Shown piece by piece: positions 1-7,267 of a stretch of DNA of 33,846 nucleotides. The notes below the pieces were generated by a model. That model saw nothing but the letters and a program-made list of their open reading frames with translations. It was not told where the DNA came from and searched no databases. The first letter of the stretch is position 1, and each line of letters starts with the position of its first letter. A program made the translations under genes and the position numbers. The stretch is from Acidimicrobiales bacterium (lineage in GTDB: Bacteria > Actinomycetota > Acidimicrobiia > Acidimicrobiales > RAAP-2): positions 1-33,846 of the forward strand of contig JADGOG010000015.1 of assembly GCA_017883065.1 (NCBI GenBank), in the 5' to 3' direction.

Positions 1-2
1 CC

Positions 3-1466
3 GGCAACAGCCAGGGTGCGGTGTGGATGGGGGGAGCAGCACCGTCGATAGACGCCCAGGGCAACGTGTGGGTGGCCACCGGCAACAGCGCTCGCCACTC
101 CTCGGGCGATACCTACGACCTGAGCGACAGCGTCCTCAAGCTCAGCCCGACGATGCAGCTGATCGACAACTTCGCCCCGGCCGCCTGGTACGCGGACAAC
201 GCATCCGACGCCGACCTGGGCTCGACCACGCCGGCCCTGCTCCCCAACGGCTTGGTCTTCGAGGTGGGGAAGTCGACCACCGCCTACGTACTGAACCAGT
301 CCCATCTCGGCGGCGTCGGCGGCCAGGTGGCCTCCAGCACGTTCTGTTTCGCCGACGGTGGATCGGCCGACCTCGACGGCACCCTTTTCGTACCGTGCAG
401 CAGCGGCATCCACGCCGTCCGCCCCACCTCGGGACCGCCCAGCGCGCTGTGGTCCAGCTCGAGCGGGGCCCACGGGTCGCCGATCGTGGCCGGCGGACTG
501 GTGTGGTCGGTCGGGGGCGGCACCCTGGTCGCACTGAATGCGGCCACCGGGGCCACCGTCCAGCAGTTCTCCATCGGCTCGTCCTCGTCGTCGTTCCCGT
601 CGCCGGCCGCCGCCGACGGGCTGGTCCTGGCACCGTCCTCGACCCAGATCCACGCCTTCAAGGGCCCGGCAGGGCTCCCCGGTCCTCCGGCGGCCGCACC
701 GCCCCGGCCGGGCTACTGGCTGGTCGCCTCCGACGGTGGGGTGTTCTCGCTGGGCGGCGCCGCCTTCCACGGTTCGGCCGGTGCCCTCCCGTTGCAGCGG
801 CCGGTGGTGGGCATGGCCTCGACCCCAGACCACGGCGGCTACTGGCTGGTGGCCTCGGACGGGGGTGTCTTCACCTACGGCGACGCCCGCTTCTACGGCT
901 CCACCGGCGCCATGCACCTCAATCAACCCATTGTGGGCATGGCCTCGACCGCGGATGGGAAGGGCTACTGGCTGGTGGCCTCCGACGGCGGGATCTTCTC
1001 CTTCGGCGACGCCCACTTCCATGGCTCGACCGGCGCCCTCCGCCTCAATCGGCCGGTGGTGGGGATGGCTGCCACCAGCGACGGCAACGGCTACTGGCTG
1101 GTCGCCTCCGACGGCGGGATCTTCACCTTCGGTGACGCCCACTTCCACGGATCGACCGGCGCCCTCCGCCTCAACCGGCCGGTGGTGGGGATGGCCGCCG
1201 ACCCTGCTGGATCGGGCTACTGGCTGGTGGCCTCCGACGGAGGCATCTTCGCCTTCGGCGCACCCTTCAAGGGGTCGACCGGTGCGCTCCACCTGGTCCG
1301 TCCGGTGGTCGGCATGGCCGGCACGTCCACAGGCGGCGGCTACTGGCTGGTGGCCGCCGATGGCGGCGTCTTCTCGTTCGGTGATGCCACCTTCGAGGGG
1401 TCGACCGGCGGCCTCGTCCTCCAGCGCCCCATGGTGGGAATGGCCGCCGGATCCACGGTTCCGTAG
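3..1466 (+). CDS. Secreted PQQ-like beta-propeller protein with six C-terminal 42-residue repeats (5' partial)
   Basis: The reading frame is open to the left edge of the window, so the true start and any signal peptide lie upstream; the first in-frame ATG (position 21) is internal to the domain. The N-terminal half, about 230 residues, resembles PQQ-binding-like propeller repeats (for example AVWMGGAAPSIDAQGNVWVA and GSPIVAGGLVWSVGGGTLVAL). A proline-rich linker (PGPPAAAPPRPG) leads to six tandem repeats of the type GYWLVASDGGVFxFGDAxF, then GSTGALxLxxPVVGMA. Each repeat is 42 residues except the fifth (41). The alternating short hydrophobic strands and glycines suggest propeller blades. It is probably an exported or surface protein; a partner or catalytic role cannot be read from the sequence. 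The same repeat is fused to the cysteine-rich protein at 10981-12255. Confidence 0.8.
   Translation, partial: GNSQGAVWMGGAAPSIDAQGNVWVATGNSARHSSGDTYDLSDSVLKLSPTMQLIDNFAPAAWYADNASDADLGSTTPALLPNGLVFEVGKSTTAYVLNQSHLGGVGGQVASSTFCFADGGSADLDGTLFVPCSSGIHAVRPTSGPPSALWSSSSGAHGSPIVAGGLVWSVGGGTLVALNAATGATVQQFSIGSSSSSFPSPAAADGLVLAPSSTQIHAFKGPAGLPGPPAAAPPRPGYWLVASDGGVFSLGGAAFHGSAGALPLQRPVVGMASTPDHGGYWLVASDGGVFTYGDARFYGSTGAMHLNQPIVGMASTADGKGYWLVASDGGIFSFGDAHFHGSTGALRLNRPVVGMAATSDGNGYWLVASDGGIFTFGDAHFHGSTGALRLNRPVVGMAADPAGSGYWLVASDGGIFAFGAPFKGSTGALHLVRPVVGMAGTSTGGGYWLVAADGGVFSFGDATFEGSTGGLVLQRPMVGMAAGSTVP
711..1463 (+). repeat. Six in-frame tandem 126-bp repeats (42-residue units)
   Basis: Units begin at 711, 837, 963, 1089, 1215 and 1338, giving spacings of 126, 126, 126, 126 and 123 bp. 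Each encodes a unit starting GYWLVA(S/A)DGG. Units 3 and 4 are almost identical at nucleotide level, which suggests recent internal duplication. Confidence 0.9.
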
Positions 1467-1503
1467 CCGGCTCCGTGCCTGGGCATGTCCCGTGCCGGCG
1501 GTC

Positions 1504-1522
1504 GCCGGCGGTCGCCGCCGGT
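1504..1522 (+). terminator. GC-rich hairpin after the repeat-protein gene, possible terminator
   Basis: CCGGCGG (1505-1511) pairs with CCGCCGG (1515-1521) around a TCG loop, with one further G-T pair outside. It lies about 40 bp after the stop codon. No T-tract follows, as is often the case in GC-rich actinobacteria, so termination is inferred from position and stem strength only. Confidence 0.4.
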
Positions 1523-1562
1523 CGCCGCCCGCCCGTCGTCCACCCGACCCGTGGCCAGAAAG

Positions 1563-1576
1563 TAGAATGAGTTCTA
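1563..1576. promoter_or_regulatory. KstR-like operator upstream of the crotonase gene
   Basis: TAGAATGAGTTCTA is a near-perfect inverted repeat (TAGAA/TTCTA). It differs at one base from the TAGAAC-NN-GTTCTA form of the KstR box known from mycobacterial lipid and sterol catabolism. Its left half, TAGAAT, also fits an actinobacterial -10 element, so a bound repressor would cover the promoter. It lies 110 bp before the crotonase start. A related box occurs at 5518-5531. Confidence 0.55.
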
Positions 1577-1685
1577 GTCAAGGGGGTCGTCGGCCTGTCG
1601 CCGGCTCCCCATCCGATCGATTGTGGCGCTGCGGCGCCGAGGGGGGCGTCCGACGGCTGCCGTCCGCCCCCGAGGAAGGAGCAGT

Positions 1686-2480
1686 GTGACCGGCACCGAA
1701 CATCTGACCTACGAGCAGTTCGGATCCACCGCGGTGGTGACCATGAACCGACCCGAGGCGAAGAACGCGCTCTCGGGACCGATGTTGGTGGGCATGGCCG
1801 ACGCCTGGGTGGAGATCGATTCCAACGACGACATCCGCTGTGCCATCCTGACCGGAGCCGGAGGGACCTTCTGCGCCGGCATGGACCTCAAGTCGATGTC
1901 CGGACCGGGCAACGAGTCGGTCAAGGAGCGGATGGCCGCCGACCCCGACCTCCACTGGAAGGCGTTGCTCCGCCACTACTCGCTGAAGAAGCCGCTGATC
2001 GCCGCCGTCGAGGGCTGGGCCGTGGCCGGCGGGACCGAGATCCTTCAGGCCACCGACATCCGGGTCGCTGGCGAAGGGGCCAAGTTCGGCGTCTTCGAGG
2101 CTCGCCGGGGCCTGTTCCCACTGGGCGGATCGACCGTGCGGCTCCGCCGCCAGATCCCCTTCACGGTCGCCATGGACCTGCTGCTGACCGCCCGGGAGGT
2201 CTCGGCCCAGGAGGCCAAGGAGATCGGCCTGATCGGCCGGGTGGTACCCGACGGGAGCGCCCTCGAGGTGGCGCTGGAGATCGCCGAGGTGATCGGGGCC
2301 AACGGGCCACTGGCCGTCGAGGCGATCAAGGCATCGGTCAAGGCGACCGAGGGCATCCCTGAGGAGGAGGCGCTCAAGATCGAGCTCGAGCTCGGGTGGC
2401 CGATCTTCGCCACCGAGGACGCCAAGGAGGGCCAGAAGGCCTTCGCCGAGAAGCGCACCCCTCACTACCAGCGCCGGTGA
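1686..2480 (+). CDS. Crotonase / enoyl-CoA hydratase family protein
   Basis: A 264-residue crotonase-superfamily protein, probably hydrating or isomerising an acyl-CoA in fatty-acid or related catabolism in the cytoplasm. Visible signatures are MNRPEAKNALSGPM near the N terminus, the oxyanion-hole region AGGTFCAGMDLKSM, AAVEGWAVAGGTEIL, and FGVFEARRGLFPLGGS, which carries the usual catalytic-glutamate region. The GTG at 1686 is preferred over an ATG at 1623 because AGGAAGGA (1673-1680) sits five bases before it and the extra residues are arginine-rich and not family-like. The stop overlaps the next start (GTGA), so it is translationally coupled to the thioesterase gene. A KstR-like box upstream suggests lipid-responsive control. 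The exact acyl substrate cannot be told. Confidence 0.88.
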   Translation: MTGTEHLTYEQFGSTAVVTMNRPEAKNALSGPMLVGMADAWVEIDSNDDIRCAILTGAGGTFCAGMDLKSMSGPGNESVKERMAADPDLHWKALLRHYSLKKPLIAAVEGWAVAGGTEILQATDIRVAGEGAKFGVFEARRGLFPLGGSTVRLRRQIPFTVAMDLLLTAREVSAQEAKEIGLIGRVVPDGSALEVALEIAEVIGANGPLAVEAIKASVKATEGIPEEEALKIELELGWPIFATEDAKEGQKAFAEKRTPHYQRR

Positions 2481-3214
2481 CCGGGCCGGAGTCCGGCGAG
2501 GGTTCCGAGCCCGACGCTCGTGAGCGACTGGCCGCGGCGCTCCGCCCGATCATCACCATGACCGTGGCGTCCGAGCTCGACGACGACGCGCTCGCCGAGG
2601 CAGCCGTCGATGTCGAGAGGATCGCTGAGCTGCTCGCCAAGCGTGCCGGCGCCCGGCGTCCCCGCCGGCAGCCGGACCCGACCAAAGCGGCGCAGGACCT
2701 CTTCCCGACGAGCCCGATCATGGGTGCGGCCAACCCCATCGCCCCGCCGATTCGGATCTGGGCCGTCGACGGAGCCGACGGCGGCTATCGCGAGATCCGG
2801 GCCGAGGCGTACTTCGACTACGCCTACGAGGGACCGCCCACCTGCGTCCACGGCGGCGTCATCGCCGAGACGTTCGACGAGATCCTCGGTGCGGCCAACA
2901 TCGTGGCCGGAAACCCGGGCATGACCGGCACCCTCACCGTTCGCTACCGGAAGCCCACGCCGCTGCGCACCGACCTGCGCATCGAGGCGCGCTGCCTGAG
3001 TCGCAGCGGCCGCAAGGTGAAGACCTGGGCCGGGATCTACCACGGCGATGTGCTGACCGCCGAGGCGGACGGGATCTTCATCGAAGTGCTGCCGGCCCAA
3101 TTCCTGGCCATCGCCGAGGGGAACGTGGACAGCGTCGACCCGACCATGCTGGCCGCCATGCGGGCCGAGGCCGCCCGTGTGGCCGCCGAGCCCGGCGACC
3201 GTCCCTCCGCCTGA
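2477..3214 (+). CDS. PaaI/THEM4-type hotdog thioesterase
   Basis: A 245-residue protein whose C-terminal two thirds match a hotdog-fold thioesterase. The segment CVHGGVIAETFDEILGAAN carries the HGG signature and the long central helix, and TGTLTVRYRKPTPLRT matches the following strand. It probably hydrolyses acyl-CoA thioesters. The N-terminal ~75 residues are charged and arginine/proline-rich (RAGARRPRRQ) and less conserved in appearance. The GTG start overlaps the crotonase stop codon by GTGA, which supports co-translation; an ATG at 2558 is an alternative. Together with the crotonase it looks like a two-gene acyl-CoA unit. Confidence 0.78.
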   Translation: MTGPESGEGSEPDARERLAAALRPIITMTVASELDDDALAEAAVDVERIAELLAKRAGARRPRRQPDPTKAAQDLFPTSPIMGAANPIAPPIRIWAVDGADGGYREIRAEAYFDYAYEGPPTCVHGGVIAETFDEILGAANIVAGNPGMTGTLTVRYRKPTPLRTDLRIEARCLSRSGRKVKTWAGIYHGDVLTAEADGIFIEVLPAQFLAIAEGNVDSVDPTMLAAMRAEAARVAAEPGDRPSA

Positions 3215-3239
3215 GCGGAGGCATCGCCGCCCCCGACAC

Positions 3240-3776
3240 GTGCAGGTTCACAACCAACCGGAGGACTATCGGACCCGGACCGCCGACCTCGACCACGCCC
3301 CGGTCATCGCCGCCGTCCACGTCGCCTCGTGGCTGGCCGCCTATCGAGGACTCCTCGACGAGGAGTTCCTGACCGGGCTGTCGGTAGGGGACCGGACACG
3401 GCAATGGGAGCAACTGCTGGCCGACCGGTCGTCGGACCAGGTCTGGGTGGTGGAGGTCGACGGCGGGGTGGTCGGATTCGCCCACGCCGGTCCGTGCCGG
3501 GACGCCGGCCTCGACCCCGATACCGCCGAGCTCTACACCTTCTACCTCCACCCGGGCGCATGGGGGCTCGGTGCCGGCCGCTTCCTCCACGATGCCGTGC
3601 TGGCCCGCCTGGCCGAGGCCGGGTTTGCCTCGGTCGTCCTGTGGGTGCTCGACACCAATCAACGGGCCCGCCGGTTCTACGAGCGGCAGGGATGGTCGCA
3701 GACAGTCGGAGTCCGGACCCAGCGGTTCGGGACGAGCGTGGTCACCGACGATCGGTACGGACGACCACTCCCGTGA
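3240..3776 (+). CDS. GNAT-family N-acetyltransferase
   Basis: A protein of about 178 residues with GNAT features: an N-terminal IAAVHVASWLAAYRGLL segment, the strand WVVEVDGGVVGFAHAGP, the acetyl-CoA-binding region LYTFYLHPGAWGLGAGRFL (a degenerate Q/RxxGxG/A loop), and the C-terminal VLDTNQRARRFYERQGW typical of motif B. The acceptor substrate is not recognisable. The GTG at 3240 is chosen because it follows the previous stop and avoids a proline/arginine-rich lead-in; it has no strong Shine-Dalgarno sequence, so the start is uncertain. It runs convergent to the acyl-CoA ligase. Confidence 0.8.
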   Translation: MQVHNQPEDYRTRTADLDHAPVIAAVHVASWLAAYRGLLDEEFLTGLSVGDRTRQWEQLLADRSSDQVWVVEVDGGVVGFAHAGPCRDAGLDPDTAELYTFYLHPGAWGLGAGRFLHDAVLARLAEAGFASVVLWVLDTNQRARRFYERQGWSQTVGVRTQRFGTSVVTDDRYGRPLP

Positions 3777-3778
3777 TC

Positions 3779-3798
3779 AGGGCCGGGGCCGGGGCCCT
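3779..3798. terminator. GC hairpin between convergent genes
   Basis: AGGGCC (3779-3784) and GGCCCT (3793-3798) form a stem around an 8-nt GC loop between the stop of the GNAT gene and the stop of the opposing ligase gene. It is symmetric, so it could serve both strands. No T-tract is present; the call rests on placement. Confidence 0.35.
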
Positions 3799-5348
3799 CA
3801 GATCTTCTCCCGGCCCTCCCAGTAGGGATCGCGGAGCTTGCGCTTGTAGAGCTTGCCATTCGGGTCCCGGGGCATGGCGTCGGTGAAATCGATCGACTTG
3901 GGTGTCTTGAACCTGGCCAGCCGGGTCGAGCAGTACTCGAGGATCTCGTCGGCCAACTCCGGAGAGGGCTCCACGCCCTCGGCCGGCTCGACGACCGCCT
4001 TGATCTCCTCGCCCCAGTCCTCGTGGGGGATGCCGAAGACGGCGACGTCGCCCACCTTGGGGAACCCGAGTAAGACGTTCTCGATCTCGGCCGGGTAGAT
4101 GTTCGCGCCGCCCGAGATGATCATGTCGATCTTGCGGTCGCGCAGGAACAGGTAGCCGTCCTCGTCGATGAGCCCGACGTCGCCGACGGTGAAGAACTTC
4201 CCGATGCGGTTGCTGTCGGTCTTCTCCTTGTCCTTGTGGTAGCTGAAGTCCCCGGTCTGCATGGACATGTAGACGGTGCCGATGACATTGGGCTCTTCCA
4301 CCCGGTTGCCCGCGTCGTCGAAGATGGCGATCTCCGAGATGGGCCACGCCTTGCCGACGGTCCCCGGCTTCTGCAGCCACTCCTCGGCGGAGACGAGCGT
4401 GCCCCCGCCCTCGGATGCGGCGTAGTACTCGTCGATGGCGTTGCCCCACCATTCGATCATCTTGTGCTTGACATCGATCGGGCAGGGCGCGGCTGCGTGG
4501 ATCATGTGCTGGAGCGAGGACATGTCGTACTTGGCGCGGGTCTCCTCGGGCAGGGCCAACAGACGGTGGAACTGGGTGGGGACCATGTGCGAGTTGGTCA
4601 CCTTGTGCTTCTCGATGAGCTGGAGCATCTCCTCGGGGTGCCACTTGTCCATCAGGACCACGGTGTGGAGCAGGTTGATGGACGCGCCCGAGTAGCGCAT
4701 CACCGCGGTGTGGTAGAGCGGCGAGCCCACGATGTGGACGTGGTCCTGCTCGGGGGAGATGCCGAAGAGGAAGAGGATCCCCGACAGCCCGAGCGCCCCC
4801 TGCTCGGGAGTGGCGCCGCTCAGCGGGCGGAACACGCCCTTGGGGTTGCCGGTGGTCCCCGAGGTGTAGTTCATGACGTCGCCGATCGTGCGGTCGGCTG
4901 GGTCGTTGGTGGGTTGGTTGTCACGCATCATGGCGTAGGACCCGAATCCACTGATCTCTCCGACGGCGAAGCACCGCGACGAGGGGAGCTCGGCCTCGTC
5001 GGCGGCGTCGAGCGCCACATCGGCAAAGCGCTCGTGGGCGATGAACACCTTGGCCTCGGAGTCCTTCAGGATATAGCCGACCTCAGGGGCGATCAGGTGG
5101 TGGTTGATCGGCACCAGGTACCACCCGGCCTGGAGGGCGGCGAGGTAGAGCTCGAACGCCTCCACGCCATTGGGGAGGAGGGTGGCCACCACGTCCCCGG
5201 GCTGGAGGTTGAGTCCGCGCAGCCCGTGCACCACCTGATTGCTCCGGCCCAGCAACCGGCTGGCGGAGTACTCGGTGCCGTCCACGTCGACCAGCGCCAG
5301 CTTCTCCGGATGCTCGTGTGCCAGCGCCCAGAATCCGAGATCACCCAT
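3798..5348 (-). CDS. Acyl-CoA synthetase (AMP-forming, FadD-like)
   Basis: A 516-residue ANL-superfamily ligase that activates a carboxylic acid to its acyl-CoA through an acyl-adenylate. Motifs in order: the P-loop YTSGTTGNPKG at residues 161-171, the adenine-binding YYAASEGGG, the ATP-binding GDVGLIDEDGYLFLRDR, the hinge and GGANIYPAEIE, and the C-terminal catalytic-lysine region PRDPNGKLYKRKLRD. The ATG at 5348 begins where family members normally begin (LGFWALAHEHPEKLALVD). An in-frame GTG at 5468 would add 40 low-quality residues, though it sits closer to the predicted promoter. It is divergent from the SDR gene, with a KstR-like box between them, so a role in lipid or sterol side-chain breakdown is likely. 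Chain-length preference is unknown. Confidence 0.88.
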   Translation of the reverse strand: MGDLGFWALAHEHPEKLALVDVDGTEYSASRLLGRSNQVVHGLRGLNLQPGDVVATLLPNGVEAFELYLAALQAGWYLVPINHHLIAPEVGYILKDSEAKVFIAHERFADVALDAADEAELPSSRCFAVGEISGFGSYAMMRDNQPTNDPADRTIGDVMNYTSGTTGNPKGVFRPLSGATPEQGALGLSGILFLFGISPEQDHVHIVGSPLYHTAVMRYSGASINLLHTVVLMDKWHPEEMLQLIEKHKVTNSHMVPTQFHRLLALPEETRAKYDMSSLQHMIHAAAPCPIDVKHKMIEWWGNAIDEYYAASEGGGTLVSAEEWLQKPGTVGKAWPISEIAIFDDAGNRVEEPNVIGTVYMSMQTGDFSYHKDKEKTDSNRIGKFFTVGDVGLIDEDGYLFLRDRKIDMIISGGANIYPAEIENVLLGFPKVGDVAVFGIPHEDWGEEIKAVVEPAEGVEPSPELADEILEYCSTRLARFKTPKSIDFTDAMPRDPNGKLYKRKLRDPYWEGREKI

Positions 5349-5513
5349 GGTCTTCAGTACCCCCTCCACCGTGTTGCGGTGGTTCAGTGCCGGATGCGTT
5401 CTCCAAGCGATGGTTGAGGCCGACGGTCCCGTGCCCCTCCCGTTCCACCCTCGGAGCGACCGGGCCACCTGCGGATGTGGAGCTGGTTTCGAGGTGGCGC
5501 CGACCCGGTGGGG

Positions 5514-5543
5514 ACGCTAGAACAGGTTCTCGTATACGGTCAA
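5514..5543 (-). promoter_or_regulatory. Predicted promoter of the acyl-CoA ligase gene
   Basis: Read on the minus strand, TTGACC (5543-5538) and TAGCGT (5519-5514) form a -35/-10 pair with an 18-nt spacer. The KstR-like box at 5518-5531 lies inside this promoter, which fits repression. The resulting leader to the ATG at 5348 would be about 160 nt. Confidence 0.45.
5518..5531. promoter_or_regulatory. KstR-like operator in the divergent ligase/SDR intergenic region
   Basis: TAGAACAGGTTCTC matches the KstR-type pattern TNNAACNNGTTNN and keeps the AGAAC/GTTCT inverted arms. It sits in a 311-bp divergent region with no other gene, where it could control both the ligase (minus) and the SDR (plus). 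A second such box precedes the crotonase gene, so the two lipid units may share a TetR-type regulator. That regulator is not identified in this window. Confidence 0.6.
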
Positions 5544-5659
5544 CCTCCTCCGAACCGGTGGTCCGGTGCCCGGGGCGATCGGTCCGTGGTGGCCGTGTCG
5601 CCCGGGGCGGCCAGTGGCCCCGTTGAGCAGTCAGTCGAGTGACAGAGAGGCAGTGCGCA

Positions 5660-6571
5660 ATGAGTGGATTCTTGCAGGACAAGGTCGTGGCCATCACCGG
5701 AGCCGGGGGTGGGATCGGCCGCGCCGTGGCCCTGGCCGCGGCGGCCGAGGGCGCCCGAGTGGTGGTGGCCGACATCGGTGTCGGCCTGGCCGGCGAGGAC
5801 CCCACCAGTGCGGTGGCCGAGGCCCTGGTGGCGGAGATCGAGGCCGCCGGCGGCGAGGCGGTGGCCGTGGGCGAGAGCGTGACCACCCTCGATGGTGGCG
5901 AGAAGATCATCGGGGCCGGTGTCGAGCGGTGGGGTCGCGTCGACGGCGTGGTTGCCATCGCCGGCATCCTGCGTGAGCGGATGCTCTTCAACATGGCTGA
6001 GGACGAGTGGGACGCGGTGATCGAGACCCACCTGAAGGGCCACTTCACCGTGTTCCGGGCGGCGTCGGCGATCATGCGCAAGCAGGAAGGCGGGGGCTCG
6101 CTGGTGGCCTTCACCTCGGGAGCGTTCGCCGGCTCCGTGGCTCAGGCCAACTACGCCGCGGCCAAGGGCGGGATCGTGTCGCTCGTCCGGTCCGCCGCCG
6201 CCGGGCTCAACCGCTACGGGATCACCGCCAACGCGGTGGCCCCGGTGGCCCGTACCCGCATGTCGGCCAACGTGCCGATGGACCTCGCCGAGATGGGCGA
6301 CCCCGAAGACGTGGCCCCGTTGGTCATCTACCTGCTCTCGGACAAGGCCAAGCACGTGACCGGCCAGGTCTACACGTCGGTGGGACCGAAGATCGCGGTG
6401 TGGAACCAGCCCCGTGAGGTACGGGCCATGTACGCCGAGGGTCGGTGGACCCCTGAGGACATCGCCGCCCGCCTCGACTCCACGGTCGGCCAGGAACGGA
6501 TGCCTCTCCTCGACCAGTTGGAGGCGTACCGCAAGGCGGCCGAGGCCAAGGCGGCCACCGAGGCCAAGTAG
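5660..6571 (+). CDS. Short-chain dehydrogenase/reductase, probable hydroxyacyl-CoA dehydrogenase type
   Basis: A 303-residue classical SDR that oxidises or reduces a hydroxy/keto group with NAD(P)(H). The Rossmann motif TGAGGGIG is at residues 13-20, and the catalytic triad is Ser153, Tyr165 and Lys169 (YAAAK). It is longer than a typical 250-residue SDR. The C-terminal extension (VGPKIAVWNQPREVRAMYAE and an alanine/lysine-rich tail) resembles the SDR domains of actinobacterial multifunctional-enzyme-type 3-hydroxyacyl-CoA dehydrogenases. The ATG at 5660 is preceded by GAGAGG nine bases upstream. Pairing with the divergent CoA ligase and the KstR-like box points to beta-oxidation of a lipid or steroid-derived acid; the substrate is inferred. 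Confidence 0.85.
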   Translation: MSGFLQDKVVAITGAGGGIGRAVALAAAAEGARVVVADIGVGLAGEDPTSAVAEALVAEIEAAGGEAVAVGESVTTLDGGEKIIGAGVERWGRVDGVVAIAGILRERMLFNMAEDEWDAVIETHLKGHFTVFRAASAIMRKQEGGGSLVAFTSGAFAGSVAQANYAAAKGGIVSLVRSAAAGLNRYGITANAVAPVARTRMSANVPMDLAEMGDPEDVAPLVIYLLSDKAKHVTGQVYTSVGPKIAVWNQPREVRAMYAEGRWTPEDIAARLDSTVGQERMPLLDQLEAYRKAAEAKAATEAK

Positions 6572-6575
6572 CGCT

Positions 6576-6610
6576 CCGGGAAGGGCGATGACGCCGTTCG
6601 CTCTTCCCGG
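6576..6610 (+). terminator. Stem-loop after the SDR gene, possible terminator
   Basis: CCGGGAAG (6576-6583) pairs with CTTCCCGG (6603-6610) as a perfect 8-bp stem. The 19-nt loop contains a further small stem, GGCG/CGCC. It starts five bases after the SDR stop codon. There is no T-run. Confidence 0.45.
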
Positions 6611-6730
6611 TCTGCTGCCACCGGCTTCGGGGTCGGCTTCCGGTACCAGTCTGGCCGGCAGATTTCTTCAATCCGCGTGCACCGTACGCAGGATCGGCGA
6701 ACAAGTAGGGCGATGCTGCCGTGCAAGACC

Positions 6731-6760
6731 TGCACAGACCTGCACAGACCTGCACAGACC
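6731..6760. repeat. 10-bp tandem repeat TGCACAGACC x3
   Basis: Three exact copies of TGCACAGACC are flanked by degenerate copies (TGCAAGACC before; GGCACCGACC and GGCACGCCC after), so the period extends over about 6722-6779. It fills the gap between the convergent SDR and VOC genes and reaches the VOC stop codon. It is probably a variable-number microsatellite-like tract. Confidence 0.85.
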
Positions 6761-6779
6761 GGCACCGACCGGCACGCCC

Positions 6780-7145
6780 TTAGGGAGCGCTGAGCACGCA
6801 GAACTCGTTCCCCTCGAGGTCCGCCAGGACCACCCAGTCCTCGTCGCCGATCTGGCCCACGGAGACCGGGGTCGCACCCAAGCCACGGAGACGCTCCACC
6901 TCGGCCGCCTGGTCGTCGGGGGTCAGGTCGAGATGGAGCCGGTTCTTGGTGGACTTGGCTTCGGGGACCTCGAGGAAGAGCAGCGGACGCACCAACCCGA
7001 GGTCAGGGTTGTCCCCACCCGGTTCGACCCACACATCGCCGTCCTCGTCCTCACGCCACTCCCACCCGAGGGCCTCGGACCAGAAGCGGGCCAGGGACAC
7101 CGGGTCCTCGGCGTCGATGGTGACCGTCTCGATGCGCAGTGCCAT
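6780..7145 (-). CDS. VOC (glyoxalase-like) family protein
   Basis: A 121-residue protein with the paired beta-alpha-beta-beta-beta units of the vicinal-oxygen-chelate fold. The first unit is RIETVTIDAEDPVSLARFWSEALGWEW and the second includes NRLHLDLTPDDQAAEVERL and ends DPEGNEFCVL-like (LADLEGNEFCVL). Candidate metal ligands such as the H of RLHLDL and the E of EGNEFC are visible. The ATG at 7145 has GGAGG at 7152-7156 on the minus strand. VOC proteins include lyases, dioxygenases and resistance proteins, and nothing here decides between them. Confidence 0.82.
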   Translation of the reverse strand: MALRIETVTIDAEDPVSLARFWSEALGWEWREDEDGDVWVEPGGDNPDLGLVRPLLFLEVPEAKSTKNRLHLDLTPDDQAAEVERLRGLGATPVSVGQIGDEDWVVLADLEGNEFCVLSAP

Positions 7146-7254
7146 GGGGGACCTCCGGTCCTGTGTCGTTCCCCTCATCCTGACCCACCGACCGGGCGCG
7201 CGGAACCCCGATCGGCGCCCGCCCAGAGGTGCGTTCGACCGATGGTCCCCTGAC

Positions 7255-7260
7255 TAAGCT
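7255..7260 (+). promoter_or_regulatory. -10 element of purK, leaderless start
   Basis: TAAGCT ends seven bases before the GTG at 7268, so transcription should begin at or next to the start codon. No Shine-Dalgarno sequence is seen. GTTCGA (7233-7238) is a weak -35 candidate. Confidence 0.5.
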
Positions 7261-7267
7261 CACAGGC

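Noticed and set aside
1578-2465. Long minus-strand open frame opposite the crotonase gene
   Set aside because: It mirrors the codon pattern of the plus-strand crotonase, which has clear motifs, a ribosome-binding site and coupling to the next gene. The antisense translation is low complexity and matches no family.
6722-6779. Possible CRISPR or attachment site at the 10-bp repeats
   Set aside because: The unit is only 10 bp with no spacers, no cas genes and no integrase nearby.
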